In this document: piece after piece, positions 8,074-17,849 of the stretch
Layout: each line of letters begins with the position of its first letter
Position numbering within the stretch: the first letter of the stretch is position 1
Assembly (NCBI GenBank): GCA_016935015.1
Contig: JAFGRT010000186.1
Coordinates: 1-64,000, forward strand
Direction: 5' to 3'
Source: Acidobacteriota bacterium
GTDB taxonomy: Bacteria > Acidobacteriota > JAAYUB01
Length of the DNA stretch: 64,000 bases
Position numbers and translations under genes: made by a program
The notes under the pieces: model-generated
Told to the model about the DNA's origin: nothing
What the model saw: only the letters and a program-made list of their open reading frames with translations
Database searches by the model: none

Positions 8074-10422
8074 ATGGCCGACATGAGCAAAGACAAAACC
8101 CGCCGAAAGTTTCCCAGAGTGTTCTGGCTGGTGATCCTGTTCGAATTCTTTGAGCGGGGCTCCTACTACGGCATGATGAGCGTGCTGTCGGTGTACTTCA
8201 CCGATTACCTGTTTTTCAGCAAGGAAAGTGTGGGCATCATCAAGAGCGTGATCCAGCCCATCCTGTATTTTTTGCCCATCGTCGCCGGCGCCCTGGCTGA
8301 CCGTTTCGGCTACCGCAAGGCCCTGACCATCTCGTTCGTCCTGCTGGGCGGCGGCTATTTTCTGACCAGCCAGTTTACCGAATACACGACGGTTTTCCTT
8401 TCGCTGGTGGTTATGGCGCTGGGGGCGGGCACGTTCAAGCCCATCATCTCCGGGACCATCGCCCGAACCACCGATGAAAGCAATTCCACCCTGGGTTTTG
8501 GCATCTACTATTGGTCCATCAATCTGGGCGCGTTCCTGTTCCCCCTGTTTCTGGTGCCGTGGCTGAAAAGCATTAGCTGGCCCTGGGTGATCATCGCTGC
8601 GGCCATGGGCACGGGGGCCATGCTGATCCCGACGCTGCTTTTTTTCAGGGAGCCGGTGCCGGAGAAAACCGGCGATGAAAGAGCGGAAGAGGAAAAGCCG
8701 TCGGAGAACCTGCTTCAAACCCTGGCGAACGCTTTTGAAATCATCTATTCGCCCTTTGTTCTGCTCTATCGGCTCATGCGCAGCACTTCACCCATCCGCC
8801 TGGTGATCATGGTGCTGTCGGCGCTCTTCCTGGTCTTCGCCTTGAACGATTACCTGCAGCGGCCCGAGCAGATCGTGCGCATATCGGCCGTGCCCGTTAC
8901 CCTTGAGGGGGTGCCCTACCTGGTGCGCATCGACCGGGACCAAGCGGCGGAGCAGGCCTACGAGTTCGAGCGTCCGCGCACGGATTTACCCTTCCTCATC
9001 CTGACGGAATTCGCCAAACAGGAGCCGGATCTGACGGAAGTGGCCACGTATCTCAAGACCATCATCGGCGGTTTTTCTGAAACGGACGAACTGGATGAAG
9101 CCTGGCTGCGAGGGATTTGCGCTGAAGTCCGGCGGCTGTTATGGGCCCAGGTGTCCGATCGGGGCACACCGTTTCTGGCCCGCCTGACCATCCGTCAGCC
9201 TGAAAAGTTTGCCGATGCCATCTCCACTGAGCTGGATTATTTCATGGAGAGCGGCGAAAAAAGGGCAGTGGCCCGGTTTCTGGCCGAGGCGGAGGAACGA
9301 CTGAGCGTCGGCCTGCGACGGCCAACCGCACCGGACATGACCATTCCGCAGTTGGCAGGGACGGAACCGGAATACCACGTGATAATCCCGCTGGAACTGC
9401 TGGAACGTCTGGATCACCAAGCCGTGCTGCGGGTACTGTTGCAGGAGCCCAAGCTGGCCGGCCTCGAAGAAGATGAGCTCATCCAGGCGATGCTGCAGGT
9501 GAATCAGCGTTCGTTTTTGTGGCTCTTCGTAGCCCTGCTCTTTTTTACCAGTCTGATCATCCTCGCACTGCAGGATCGAATCAAAACTCTCGCTTTTGCC
9601 GGACACCGCCGTCTGTTGGTCCTGGCTTTCGCCGCGGTGATGATGCTGGTCGTTTGGTTGCTGCCCGATTTATCGCTTTTTTCCCGGATCCTGAGTTCGG
9701 TCATCTACCTGACCCTGCTGTCCCTGTTCATCATGGACGTCCGGGATACCGGCCGTTTCCGCGACCACTTCAAATTCCTGCTGATGATTTTCCTCTACTC
9801 GGGGTTTTGGGTGCTCTATTTCCAGATGTTCGACTCCGTGCTCTGGTACGTCAAAGCCTATGTGGACGCATCGCCCCTCAACGATTTCATCAACAGTCTC
9901 ATCCATGGACTGGGCATCGACTTCATTTGGCGTTTCGATGTGGAGCACGTGACGGTTTTCAATGCCGGGACCATCATCGCCCTGCAGCTGATCATCTCCC
10001 ATATCGTCAGGAAGACCAGGGCTCTGCCGACCATGACCTTTGGCATTCTGCTGGGCACCATCGGCATGGCGATTCTGGCCGTCTCCACGCATATCTGGGT
10101 GTTTCTGCTGGGCATTATCATCTTTTCCATCGGCGAGATGACGGCCCATCCCAAGTTCATCAGTTATGTGGGGCTGACAGCGCCCCAGGCCCGCAAAGCC
10201 CTGTACATGGGCTACATTTTTCTTTACGGCGTCATCGGTTCCAGCATCGGCGGGGTAGTGGGTGCCAACCTGTATGTCCATTTCGTGGACCATCTCAACC
10301 AACCCGATGTCCTATGGCTGATTTTCGCCGGAATCGGGCTGGCTACCATCATCGGACTGCTGCTGTTCAACCGGTTCGCCGCCGTGGAACGGGAAAAACC
10401 GGCTGCGGCCAACGGGGAGTAG
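8074..10422 (+). CDS. POT/MFS-type oligopeptide transporter with large internal soluble insertion
   Basis: FFERGSYYGMMSVLSVYFTDYL, GALADRFGYRKAL, GTFKPIISGTIA and GEMTAHPKFISYVG match POT family signatures; start chosen at ATG 8074. Confidence 0.85.
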   Translation: MADMSKDKTRRKFPRVFWLVILFEFFERGSYYGMMSVLSVYFTDYLFFSKESVGIIKSVIQPILYFLPIVAGALADRFGYRKALTISFVLLGGGYFLTSQFTEYTTVFLSLVVMALGAGTFKPIISGTIARTTDESNSTLGFGIYYWSINLGAFLFPLFLVPWLKSISWPWVIIAAAMGTGAMLIPTLLFFREPVPEKTGDERAEEEKPSENLLQTLANAFEIIYSPFVLLYRLMRSTSPIRLVIMVLSALFLVFALNDYLQRPEQIVRISAVPVTLEGVPYLVRIDRDQAAEQAYEFERPRTDLPFLILTEFAKQEPDLTEVATYLKTIIGGFSETDELDEAWLRGICAEVRRLLWAQVSDRGTPFLARLTIRQPEKFADAISTELDYFMESGEKRAVARFLAEAEERLSVGLRRPTAPDMTIPQLAGTEPEYHVIIPLELLERLDHQAVLRVLLQEPKLAGLEEDELIQAMLQVNQRSFLWLFVALLFFTSLIILALQDRIKTLAFAGHRRLLVLAFAAVMMLVVWLLPDLSLFSRILSSVIYLTLLSLFIMDVRDTGRFRDHFKFLLMIFLYSGFWVLYFQMFDSVLWYVKAYVDASPLNDFINSLIHGLGIDFIWRFDVEHVTVFNAGTIIALQLIISHIVRKTRALPTMTFGILLGTIGMAILAVSTHIWVFLLGIIIFSIGEMTAHPKFISYVGLTAPQARKALYMGYIFLYGVIGSSIGGVVGANLYVHFVDHLNQPDVLWLIFAGIGLATIIGLLLFNRFAAVEREKPAAANGE

Positions 10423-10603
10423 ATGGGTTATCGCCGGCCGCCGGACTGGTTTTCCCTTGTATTTTTGCGGTCCTCTATTTATAGTAAAAACAAGAGATTT
10501 CATTGAAAAACGTCCGGTTTGAGCCGTAGCGGCGGCCGGCTGTGTCGCCCGAAGCGGGTCGCGGGTGGAACCGCACACGAAGATTTTTTTACGGAGGTGG
10601 GAC

Positions 10604-10900
10604 ATGCAAACCTATGTGCTGATGACGAAACTGTCGCCGGAAGTCTCCTCGCGGATGAAAGAGCGGAAGGACCAGGGTCGACGTTTCATGGACCAGGTGA
10701 AAGACAAATGCCCGGCGGTAAAGTTTGTGGCCCATTACGCCCTGCTGGGCACGTACGATTTTCTGGACATTTATGAAGCACCGGACGCGGAAACGGCCGC
10801 CAAGGTGTCCATGATCAGCCTGGCCAACGGCGCCCTGCATGCTGAAAGCTGGACCGCCATTCCCTACAAACGCTTTCTGGAGCTCACCGAGGAGATCTAA
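10604..10900 (+). CDS. GYD domain-containing protein
   Basis: MQTYVLMTKLSPE...LLGTYDFLDIYEAPD; RBS ACGGAGGTGGG upstream of ATG 10604. Confidence 0.8.
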   Translation: MQTYVLMTKLSPEVSSRMKERKDQGRRFMDQVKDKCPAVKFVAHYALLGTYDFLDIYEAPDAETAAKVSMISLANGALHAESWTAIPYKRFLELTEEI

Positions 10901-11064
10901 TCCCGCGCGCACCGGCAAATCCGGTCAGGACGGCCCGCTATTCACGACCGAAGTCCCCCGCCTGTCCGGCGAGTGAGACGAATTCGGGCCGCGGACATCC
11001 AAATGGGCTGGGAACCCGGCACCCGCCACAACGACCATTCCCCTGTTCCTGCAAGGAGGGAGCG

Positions 11065-11709
11065 TTGAAACGCGCCAATCACCGTCATTTTATCCTGTTG
11101 AGCTTCTTGATCGGGTTGATGCCCGGTGGCTACGCTTATACTCCACCGCCCCTACCGGATCTGGCCCCTGAGGACTGCCCGGCCTGGCAGCGGTCGGAGG
11201 ATGTCACCATGGGCGCATGGCCGCATCTGGGGACGGATGCCATCCGCAAGCTGTTTGACACCAAGGAATTGTATAAATCGGGAATCGTTCCTATCCTGCT
11301 CATCATTCGCAACGATCATCCATCTGCCATCTCCCTGGGATACCGCGGTGCGGTGGTTCTGGACGCGCTGGGACTGCGGAATCCGGCACTGCCATATCCC
11401 AACGTGGTGGCGGCATTGCTGCAGAAGCGGGAAATTCGTTCCGTCAGCAGCGGTCCGGTGGCCGATCTGTCCAACTTGCGGACCGGCAAAACGGCCGATC
11501 TCATCCAGGATTTCCGGAACAAGTCCTTGGATCAGGAGCGGATTCCGCCCAAAACCACACTGCGTAAAGTGTTGTTTTTTCGCCTGGGCACGGACTCGGC
11601 CGCCCTGGATGGAGCGCTGCTCTATTTCGGCGAAGTGTACAACGAGGATACGGGCGAAGAATTGATTTTTTTCGAATTCGAATTGAAACTTCCGCCGCCC
11701 GAAGAGTAG
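11065..11709 (+). CDS. Secreted protein of unknown function
   Basis: N-terminal signal peptide (HFILLSFLIGLMPGGYA); AAGGAGG RBS upstream; no recognised domain. Confidence 0.65.
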   Translation: MKRANHRHFILLSFLIGLMPGGYAYTPPPLPDLAPEDCPAWQRSEDVTMGAWPHLGTDAIRKLFDTKELYKSGIVPILLIIRNDHPSAISLGYRGAVVLDALGLRNPALPYPNVVAALLQKREIRSVSSGPVADLSNLRTGKTADLIQDFRNKSLDQERIPPKTTLRKVLFFRLGTDSAALDGALLYFGEVYNEDTGEELIFFEFELKLPPPEE

Positions 11710-11772
11710 GAATGGCGGTTTTCATTTCCTTTACGCCGGGTGAGGCCCGGAATACAGGTCAGTGGGGATTTC

Positions 11773-12696
11773 ATGAAGATCACCTTGCTGAGTACGACCC
11801 TGCGGGAAAGCGAGTTCCTGGAACCCATGTCACTTTTCGCCGAACGGGCAGCGGAGCGCGGTCATGACTGCGTTCTGGTACGCTATGGCGAGATCGGTCT
11901 CCGACTGTCCTCCACGGCGGAAGTGTCTATCTGGGGTGAAGGCGCAGCGGCTCTGCAGCAGGCCGATGTAATCGTGCCACGCCTGAGTTTGCGCCGAATG
12001 ACGCGCAATGAATTGTATCTCCTGGAGTATCTGGAGGAGACGGGCGTTCCGTTCATCAATTCCATTGCCGCCTGGCAGCTGGCGCGCAACAAACTGTCCG
12101 CCCTGAACCGCTGCCGCCAGGCGGGATTGCCCGTCCCGGCGACGGTGGTGGTGCGGCAACTGGATCAGCTGGCCGCCGCCGTCCGGCACCTCGGCGCGGG
12201 TCCGTGGGTGGTCAAACCGGCCATGGGCTCCCAGGGCCGTGATATCAGCCTGGTGAAAACTCTGGATGAACTGGCGCGGGAATTCGCCGGGCGCTGGGAG
12301 GAGGACCGTAATGAGATCCTGCTGCTGCAGGAGTTTCTGGCCGCGGCCGGCGGCCGTTCCTGGGACCTGCGTGTATTTGTGCTGTTGGGGGAAGTGTTGG
12401 GGGCTATGAAACGGATTTCGGTGGCCGATGATTTCCGAGCCAATTATTCCCTGGGAGCAATCATTGAACCGGCGCCGTTATCGGACGAGCTGAAGCAGCT
12501 GGCCCGGCAAGCCGCGGCGGTGCTGGATCTCGATATGGCCGGAGTGGATATGATGCTTCCGCAACGGGGGCCGGTGCTCATCGAGGTGAACGCCAATCCC
12601 GGCTGGGAGGGCATTACCGGTGCCATGGCCGAGGCAGGGCAGGATTTCCCGACAGCCTTTCTCGAAGTACTGGAAAGACATTTCGGACCGGCCTGA
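11773..12696 (+). CDS. RimK-like ATP-grasp ligase
   Basis: WVVKPAMGSQGRDISLVKT, LLLQEFL, WDLRVFVLLGEVLGAMKR, LIEVNANPGWEGI ATP-grasp motifs. Confidence 0.88.
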   Translation: MKITLLSTTLRESEFLEPMSLFAERAAERGHDCVLVRYGEIGLRLSSTAEVSIWGEGAAALQQADVIVPRLSLRRMTRNELYLLEYLEETGVPFINSIAAWQLARNKLSALNRCRQAGLPVPATVVVRQLDQLAAAVRHLGAGPWVVKPAMGSQGRDISLVKTLDELAREFAGRWEEDRNEILLLQEFLAAAGGRSWDLRVFVLLGEVLGAMKRISVADDFRANYSLGAIIEPAPLSDELKQLARQAAAVLDLDMAGVDMMLPQRGPVLIEVNANPGWEGITGAMAEAGQDFPTAFLEVLERHFGPA

Positions 12697-12757
12697 CCGG
12701 CCGGCCGGTGTCGGAACCGACGGCTGGATGAAATGCGCCTCCGTCGGAAGAAAATCA

Positions 12758-12785
12758 TTGACAGGCATCAGGTTTTTGTTATAAT
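12758..12785 (+). promoter_or_regulatory. Sigma70-type promoter for rpmB (TTGACA - 16 bp - TATAAT)
   Basis: Perfect consensus hexamers at 12758-12763 and 12780-12785, about 40 bp before the rpmB ATG. Confidence 0.85.
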
Positions 12786-12822
12786 CACACCCTTTTGAAG
12801 GAAAGGATCAGCGGAGGAACGC

Positions 12823-13032
12823 ATGTCCAAGGTATGTGATATTTGTGGAAAGAAACCCATGTACGGTCATAATGTCAGTCACGCCCACAATGTGACGAAG
12901 CGGCGTTTTGAGCCCAATCTGCAGAAAATGAAAGTGCTGATCGACGGCGACATCAGACGGATTAAAGTCTGCACCCGGTGCATCCGCACCGGTAAAGTGG
13001 TCAAGCCGCCTGTTGCATCCCGAGCCCAATAA
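12823..13032 (+). CDS. rpmB: 50S ribosomal protein L28
   Basis: MSKVCDICGKKPMYGHNVSHAHNVTKRRFEPNLQ is characteristic of L28. Confidence 0.97.
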   Translation: MSKVCDICGKKPMYGHNVSHAHNVTKRRFEPNLQKMKVLIDGDIRRIKVCTRCIRTGKVVKPPVASRAQ

Positions 13033-13035
13033 GGG

Positions 13036-15216
13036 CTATGTCGTCTGCAGGATCCGGTTATCCACCACGCGGGCGATCTCTTCCACGTCCTTCAGCGATT
13101 TTAAAATTCGCACCACCTTTTCCAGCTGCTTGAAATCGCGAACATCCATGGTCACCTGAAAGATGCCGTGGTGCCGCTCGTCGGCCCGGGCGTCAAACCG
13201 TCGGATGTTCACGTTCGTCTCCGTGATCTTCTTGGACACATCGGCGATCATTCCCTTGCGATCGGCGCAACGGAGCTGCAGGGTAATCGTGAAAAATTCA
13301 TCCTTGGCCGGTTTTCCCCAGCTGACATCGACCAGCATTTCGGGATTCGTGAACGATTTCTCCAGGGTCGCACAGTTGCGGGCATGGATGATGAGGCCGT
13401 GACCGGGCGTGAAATGGCCAATGATCTCTTCGCCGCGAATCGGTTGGCAGCAGCGGGCCCGTTCGACAATCACGCTGTCGATTTCGCTGACCTGGAATGA
13501 CGGACCACCGCGGTGAAATACATTTTTGACCTTGTCGGTGATGATTTCCACAACGTCCTTCTCGTCATCCTCGACCAGTTCGCCGTGAAACAGGGTTTCC
13601 AGGAACTGGCGCGGGATGATACGTCCCATGCCAATGGTGGAGTATAGCGCCTCGATGTCCGCCAGTTCGTGAGTGGACAGCTGCTCCGGCAACTGGGGGT
13701 GACCCGTGATGGCCTTGAGAGTCAGGTGGTGCCGCTGTCCTTCCTTTTCGAGCATCTGCCGGCCCAGCTCCTTGTATTCCTGCGTTTCCTGGCGCTTAAG
13801 CCATTGCCGGATCTGGCTGCGCGCCTTGGCCGTTCGCACGAAGCCCAGCCATTCCCGCGAGGGGTGCTTGTCTTTGGCGGTAATGATTTCCACGATTTCT
13901 CCGTTGCCGAGGGGGTAGTTCAAGGGAACCGGTTCATTGTTGACCCGCGCTTGGCTGCAGTGGCGGCCCACTTCCGAGTGAATGGCAAAGGCGAAGTCCA
14001 CCGGTGTAGCGCCGTTGGGAAGAGTGATGACATCGCCGCGGGGGGTAAAGATATATACCTCCTGGGGATAAAGATCCACCTTCAGGTTGGAGATGAACTC
14101 GTGCGGATCCTCCACCTCTTTTTGCCATTCCAGCAGGTGGCGCAACCAGGTGAAGCGCTGATCGGAGTCGTCCTGGGAGAAACGGGCCTCCTTGTATTTC
14201 CAGTGAGCGGCGATTCCTTCCTCCGCCCGGCGGTGCATCTCCCGGGTGCGGATCTGGATTTCGAAAGGGATGCCCTTTTCGCTGATCAGGGTGGTGTGCA
14301 CCGACTGGTAGCCGTTGGGACGGGGCATGCTGATGTAATCCTTGAAACGGCCGGGGATCAATTTCCAGGTGTTGTGGACGATGCCGAGGAGGGTATAACA
14401 GTCGGGCAGGGACTCGGCGATGCAACGGACCGCGACGAAATCGTAAATCTTCTCGAAAGGGGCTTTCAGCCGTTTCATTTTCGAGTGGATGCTGTATACG
14501 CGTTTGATCCGACTTTGGATCTCAATTGCGATGAGGTGCTTGGCGGACAGATCATACAGCCGGTTTTCCACCTCGCGGATGAACCGCTCGCCGGCGGCGC
14601 GCCGTTTCTCGATCATGGCGATGGTTTCGCGGTATTTTTCCGGTTCGAGGTAGAGGAAAGCGAGGTCTTCCAGCTGCCCTTTGATCTTGCCCATGCCCAG
14701 CCGGTTGGCGATGGGGGCATAGATATCCATGGTCTCGCGGGCGATGCGCACCCTCTTTTCCGGCTCCAGGTACTGCAGCGTTCGCATGTTGTGCAGCCGG
14801 TCGGCCAGTTTCACCAGGATGACCTTGATGTCGTTGCTCATGGCCAGAAGCAGCTTGCGGAAGTTTTCCGCCTGCTTGTGCTCGGTGGAAGTAAAGGGGA
14901 TTTGGCTGATCTTGGTGACACCGTCCACCAGCGTGGCGACCTCTGGACCGAACATTTTTTCCACGGCGGGAAGATCCGTCAGGGTGTCCTCGACGATATC
15001 GTGAAGCAGGCCGACGGTGACGGCAACCATATCCAATCCCATGTCGGCCAGGATGTTGGCCACTTCCAGCGGATGATCCATGTAGGGTTCGCCGGATTTG
15101 CGGAACTGGTTGGCGTGCTCCTTGGCCGAGAAAACGTAGGCCTTCTTGAGAAGCGCCAGGTCGGCGTTGGGATAATTCTGGCGGACTTTTTCTTCAATAT
15201 CCTCAAAGCGTATCAT
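13036..15216 (-). CDS. rel: Bifunctional (p)ppGpp synthetase/hydrolase, RelA/SpoT family
   Basis: HD domain (VGLLHDIVEDT), synthetase domain (RPNGYQSVHTTL), TGS and C-terminal ACT domains. Confidence 0.96.
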   Translation of the reverse strand: MIRFEDIEEKVRQNYPNADLALLKKAYVFSAKEHANQFRKSGEPYMDHPLEVANILADMGLDMVAVTVGLLHDIVEDTLTDLPAVEKMFGPEVATLVDGVTKISQIPFTSTEHKQAENFRKLLLAMSNDIKVILVKLADRLHNMRTLQYLEPEKRVRIARETMDIYAPIANRLGMGKIKGQLEDLAFLYLEPEKYRETIAMIEKRRAAGERFIREVENRLYDLSAKHLIAIEIQSRIKRVYSIHSKMKRLKAPFEKIYDFVAVRCIAESLPDCYTLLGIVHNTWKLIPGRFKDYISMPRPNGYQSVHTTLISEKGIPFEIQIRTREMHRRAEEGIAAHWKYKEARFSQDDSDQRFTWLRHLLEWQKEVEDPHEFISNLKVDLYPQEVYIFTPRGDVITLPNGATPVDFAFAIHSEVGRHCSQARVNNEPVPLNYPLGNGEIVEIITAKDKHPSREWLGFVRTAKARSQIRQWLKRQETQEYKELGRQMLEKEGQRHHLTLKAITGHPQLPEQLSTHELADIEALYSTIGMGRIIPRQFLETLFHGELVEDDEKDVVEIITDKVKNVFHRGGPSFQVSEIDSVIVERARCCQPIRGEEIIGHFTPGHGLIIHARNCATLEKSFTNPEMLVDVSWGKPAKDEFFTITLQLRCADRKGMIADVSKKITETNVNIRRFDARADERHHGIFQVTMDVRDFKQLEKVVRILKSLKDVEEIARVVDNRILQTT

Positions 15217-15283
15217 TTACAAACCTCTGCCTGAGTAGGAATGATACGTGAACCCGGCCAAAGTTTCAATATGCCTTTTGCGC

Positions 15284-15311
15284 TTGTCCCGCCCGTAATA
15301 CAGGTTATAAT
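15284..15311 (+). promoter_or_regulatory. Putative sigma70-type promoter (TTGTCC - 16 bp - TATAAT) for the glycosyltransferase
   Basis: TATAAT at 15306-15311 just upstream of ATG 15338. Confidence 0.5.
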
Positions 15312-15337
15312 GGCGTACTCTCACTCTGAGTGAACCT

Positions 15338-16501
15338 ATGCGCATACTTTTCCTCAGTGCTTATCTACCCGGCCGGGGTTTGCACGGCGGCAGCAGCCGG
15401 ATATTCGAACTGCTTCATTACCTGCACAACCGGCACAATATCACCCTGCTCACCTTTTTGAACCGACACGATGACGAATCGCGGGTCCAGGATCTGAAAA
15501 AGATGTGCCAGCGGGTGGACATCGTGCCCCTCCCCGGGAAGCGGCCGTTTTATCTATTTCCTTTTGAGCCGTTTATCGATTACCATTCCGAGGAGTTCAG
15601 TCGTCGGCTGGAGAAGATACTCAAGAAGGAAAAGGTGGATCTGGTACAGTACGAGTACGTCCAGATGGGGCTTTTCCATGAGCAGATCCCACACGTGCCG
15701 TCGGTCCTGACGGAACATGAAATCAACTTTTTGGCGTTACAGCGTCAAGGGGGCTTCATCACCCGTCCGCTCCGCCGGATCAAGAACTACTACAACTCTC
15801 TGCAGATGATGAAACGGGAACTGGAGATTCTGCGGCAGATGGATCGGGTGATCTGTATGAACCGGACGGAAGCCCAGGCTCTAACCGGTTATCTCGAAGC
15901 GGATCGCCTAACCGTGCTGCCCCACGGCGTGGATACCGAGTATTTCGCTCCGCGAACCGATGTTGAGGAGGAGCCCTTCACCATCGGTTTTTTTGGGGCC
16001 TACCACCATTATCCCAACGTCGACGCCGTGCTCCATTTTGTCAACGATATCCTGCCGCTGGTCAAGGAGAGGATTCCCGCCGCCCATTTCCAGGTCATCG
16101 GCATCAACCCCCCGCCGGAACTGGAGACACTGGGTGAGCGCCCCGACGTCACCGTTACCGGCTTCGTGCCGGATATCCGAACCGCGCTGGCCCGCTGCAG
16201 CGTAATCGCTGTGCCGGTTCGCCTTGGCCTGGGCATGCGGGTCAAGATGCTGGAGGCCATGTCCATGGGCAAACCGGTGGTGGCCACCGATCTGGCCTGC
16301 GAGGGGCTCGATTTTCTTGATGGTCAGCACCTCATCATGAGCAACAAGCCGGATACCTTCGCGGAAAGTGTTTGTTACCTGCTACAGGACCGCAAGTGCC
16401 GCGAATCATTGGGCCGTGAGGCCCGGCAGCTGGTGGAGGAGCGCTACAATTATCAGAGTATCGGCTCCCAGCTGGAGAATATTTACGAGGACCTGATTTG
16501 A
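15338..16501 (+). CDS. Glycosyltransferase family 4-like protein
   Basis: N-terminal GRGLHGGSSRIFELLHYL; C-terminal GLGMRVKMLEAMSMGKPVVATDLACEGL (GT-B group 1 motif). Confidence 0.9.
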   Translation: MRILFLSAYLPGRGLHGGSSRIFELLHYLHNRHNITLLTFLNRHDDESRVQDLKKMCQRVDIVPLPGKRPFYLFPFEPFIDYHSEEFSRRLEKILKKEKVDLVQYEYVQMGLFHEQIPHVPSVLTEHEINFLALQRQGGFITRPLRRIKNYYNSLQMMKRELEILRQMDRVICMNRTEAQALTGYLEADRLTVLPHGVDTEYFAPRTDVEEEPFTIGFFGAYHHYPNVDAVLHFVNDILPLVKERIPAAHFQVIGINPPPELETLGERPDVTVTGFVPDIRTALARCSVIAVPVRLGLGMRVKMLEAMSMGKPVVATDLACEGLDFLDGQHLIMSNKPDTFAESVCYLLQDRKCRESLGREARQLVEERYNYQSIGSQLENIYEDLI

Positions 16502-16638
16502 AACGGGTCTTTCCAGCATGTGAGGGGCGCCGGCCGCCGCCGTGCCCGCCGGATCGGCCACCGCAAAAGGTTTTTGTTGATTCCAACGGTCATATCTCTT
16601 ATACTCGGCGCTCACATTCAGAAAACCGGGGTTGGATC

Positions 16639-16944
16639 ATGTTGAGCGGCAAGGAAAGGAAGTATCTGCGGGGTAAGGCCCATGCCTTGAAACCTTCCAT
16701 TTTTGTCGGCAAGGAGGGCCTGTCGCCCGCGCTGGAGGCCCAGATTGAGCAGACCGCCGCCCAGTCCGAGCTGCTGAAGATCCGGGTAAACAGCAACGCA
16801 CCGCTGACGGCGGCCGAGGTGGAACGGGAATTGGCCGCGTCGCTTGCCGGTGAGATCATCGGTCGCATCGGCCGGGTGCTCATCTACTTTCTCCCGGGCA
16901 GGGAAAACTCCCGGTTTTTACCGATTAAAGAAGAAAATTCGTAG
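16639..16944 (+). CDS. yhbY: YhbY/CRM-domain RNA-binding protein
   Basis: LSGKERKYLRGKAHALKPSIFVGKEGLSPALEAQIEQT is a typical YhbY N-terminus. Confidence 0.9.
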   Translation: MLSGKERKYLRGKAHALKPSIFVGKEGLSPALEAQIEQTAAQSELLKIRVNSNAPLTAAEVERELAASLAGEIIGRIGRVLIYFLPGRENSRFLPIKEENS

Positions 16945-16950
16945 TTGTTT

Positions 16951-17736
16951 ATGGATAAATCAAAACCTTTTTATCGGAAGAAGCGATTCTTCACCATCGT
17001 TCTTTTTTTGGTGGTAGTACTGGCCATCGCCTTGAATTTCCGGACCGTCGCCGATTTTGTCAAGACAACCGGCGTCGCTGCTTTGGATTATGCCCGGGAG
17101 GCCAATCCGCTCCTTTCCGGACTGATCTTGGGTGGCGTGGCCATTGTCGATTCCTCCTTTTTCTCCCTGCCCGAAGGCAATGACATTCTCCTGGTGGCCT
17201 TCGCCTATCTGAAACCATACTGGACTACCTGGTTCGTGTTCATCAGCGCCGTGGGCTCCCTTATCGGATCGCTCATGCTTTTCAGCATGGGGCGTAAGGG
17301 TGGAGACCTCCTCATCCGGAAGAGATTCTCGGCGGCCGTAGTCATGAAAACCAGGGTCTGGTTCGAGAGATACGATATCTGGGCCATTCTCATACCCTGT
17401 GTTCTGCCTCCCCCCATGCCTTTCAAGCTGTTCGTCGTCATGGCCGGAGTTCTCAAATTCAGCTATTCACGGTTTGCCCTGGCGGTGTTCATCGGCCGTA
17501 TGATCCGCTACGGGACCTGGGGCATCCTGACAGTGATTTTCCGGGATCAGATCCAGGTCTTTATGCGTGAACACCTGCTGGCATTGGGCTTTGCCGTTAT
17601 CCTGGCGCTGCTGCTGACGGGATTGAGCTTCTGGCTGTATCGCCGTTTCACCCGCAGCCGGCCACAGAACGGAAATCCCGTTAGCCATCCTGTTCCCGGT
17701 GACAGCCCATCCATACAAGCCATTCATGAAGAGTAA
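16951..17736 (+). CDS. VTT/DedA-like (SNARE-associated) membrane protein
   Basis: Multiple TM segments; ISAVGSLIGSLMLFSMGRKGGD and ...LPPPMPFKLFVVMAGVLKFSYSRF typical of the VTT domain. Confidence 0.8.
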   Translation: MDKSKPFYRKKRFFTIVLFLVVVLAIALNFRTVADFVKTTGVAALDYAREANPLLSGLILGGVAIVDSSFFSLPEGNDILLVAFAYLKPYWTTWFVFISAVGSLIGSLMLFSMGRKGGDLLIRKRFSAAVVMKTRVWFERYDIWAILIPCVLPPPMPFKLFVVMAGVLKFSYSRFALAVFIGRMIRYGTWGILTVIFRDQIQVFMREHLLALGFAVILALLLTGLSFWLYRRFTRSRPQNGNPVSHPVPGDSPSIQAIHEE

Positions 17737-17773
17737 TTTGCCGCCTGCTTTCGGGTGTCCTTACGGACGCTGC

Positions 17774-17792
17774 GGCCACACATGGCCATTTT
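17774..17792 (+). terminator. Weak putative terminator hairpin (GGCCA-cacat region-TGGCC-ATTTT)
   Basis: 5-bp GC-rich stem followed by a short T run in the convergent gap. Confidence 0.35.
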
Positions 17793-17849
17793 GTCGTCCT
17801 TTTCGTCGGAACCGGTCGGCGATCCTTCGGCCAGGGCGCGCCGAAGCGC

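Noticed and set aside
9519-10484. 321 aa ORF overlapping the POT transporter in another frame
   Set aside because: Pro/Arg/His-rich alternative-frame translation; the 814 aa frame has clear TM helices and POT motifs.
13669-15234. 521 aa plus-strand ORF antisense to rel
   Set aside because: Mirror ORF from GC-rich codon bias; no recognisable motifs, and the opposite strand is unambiguous RelA/SpoT.
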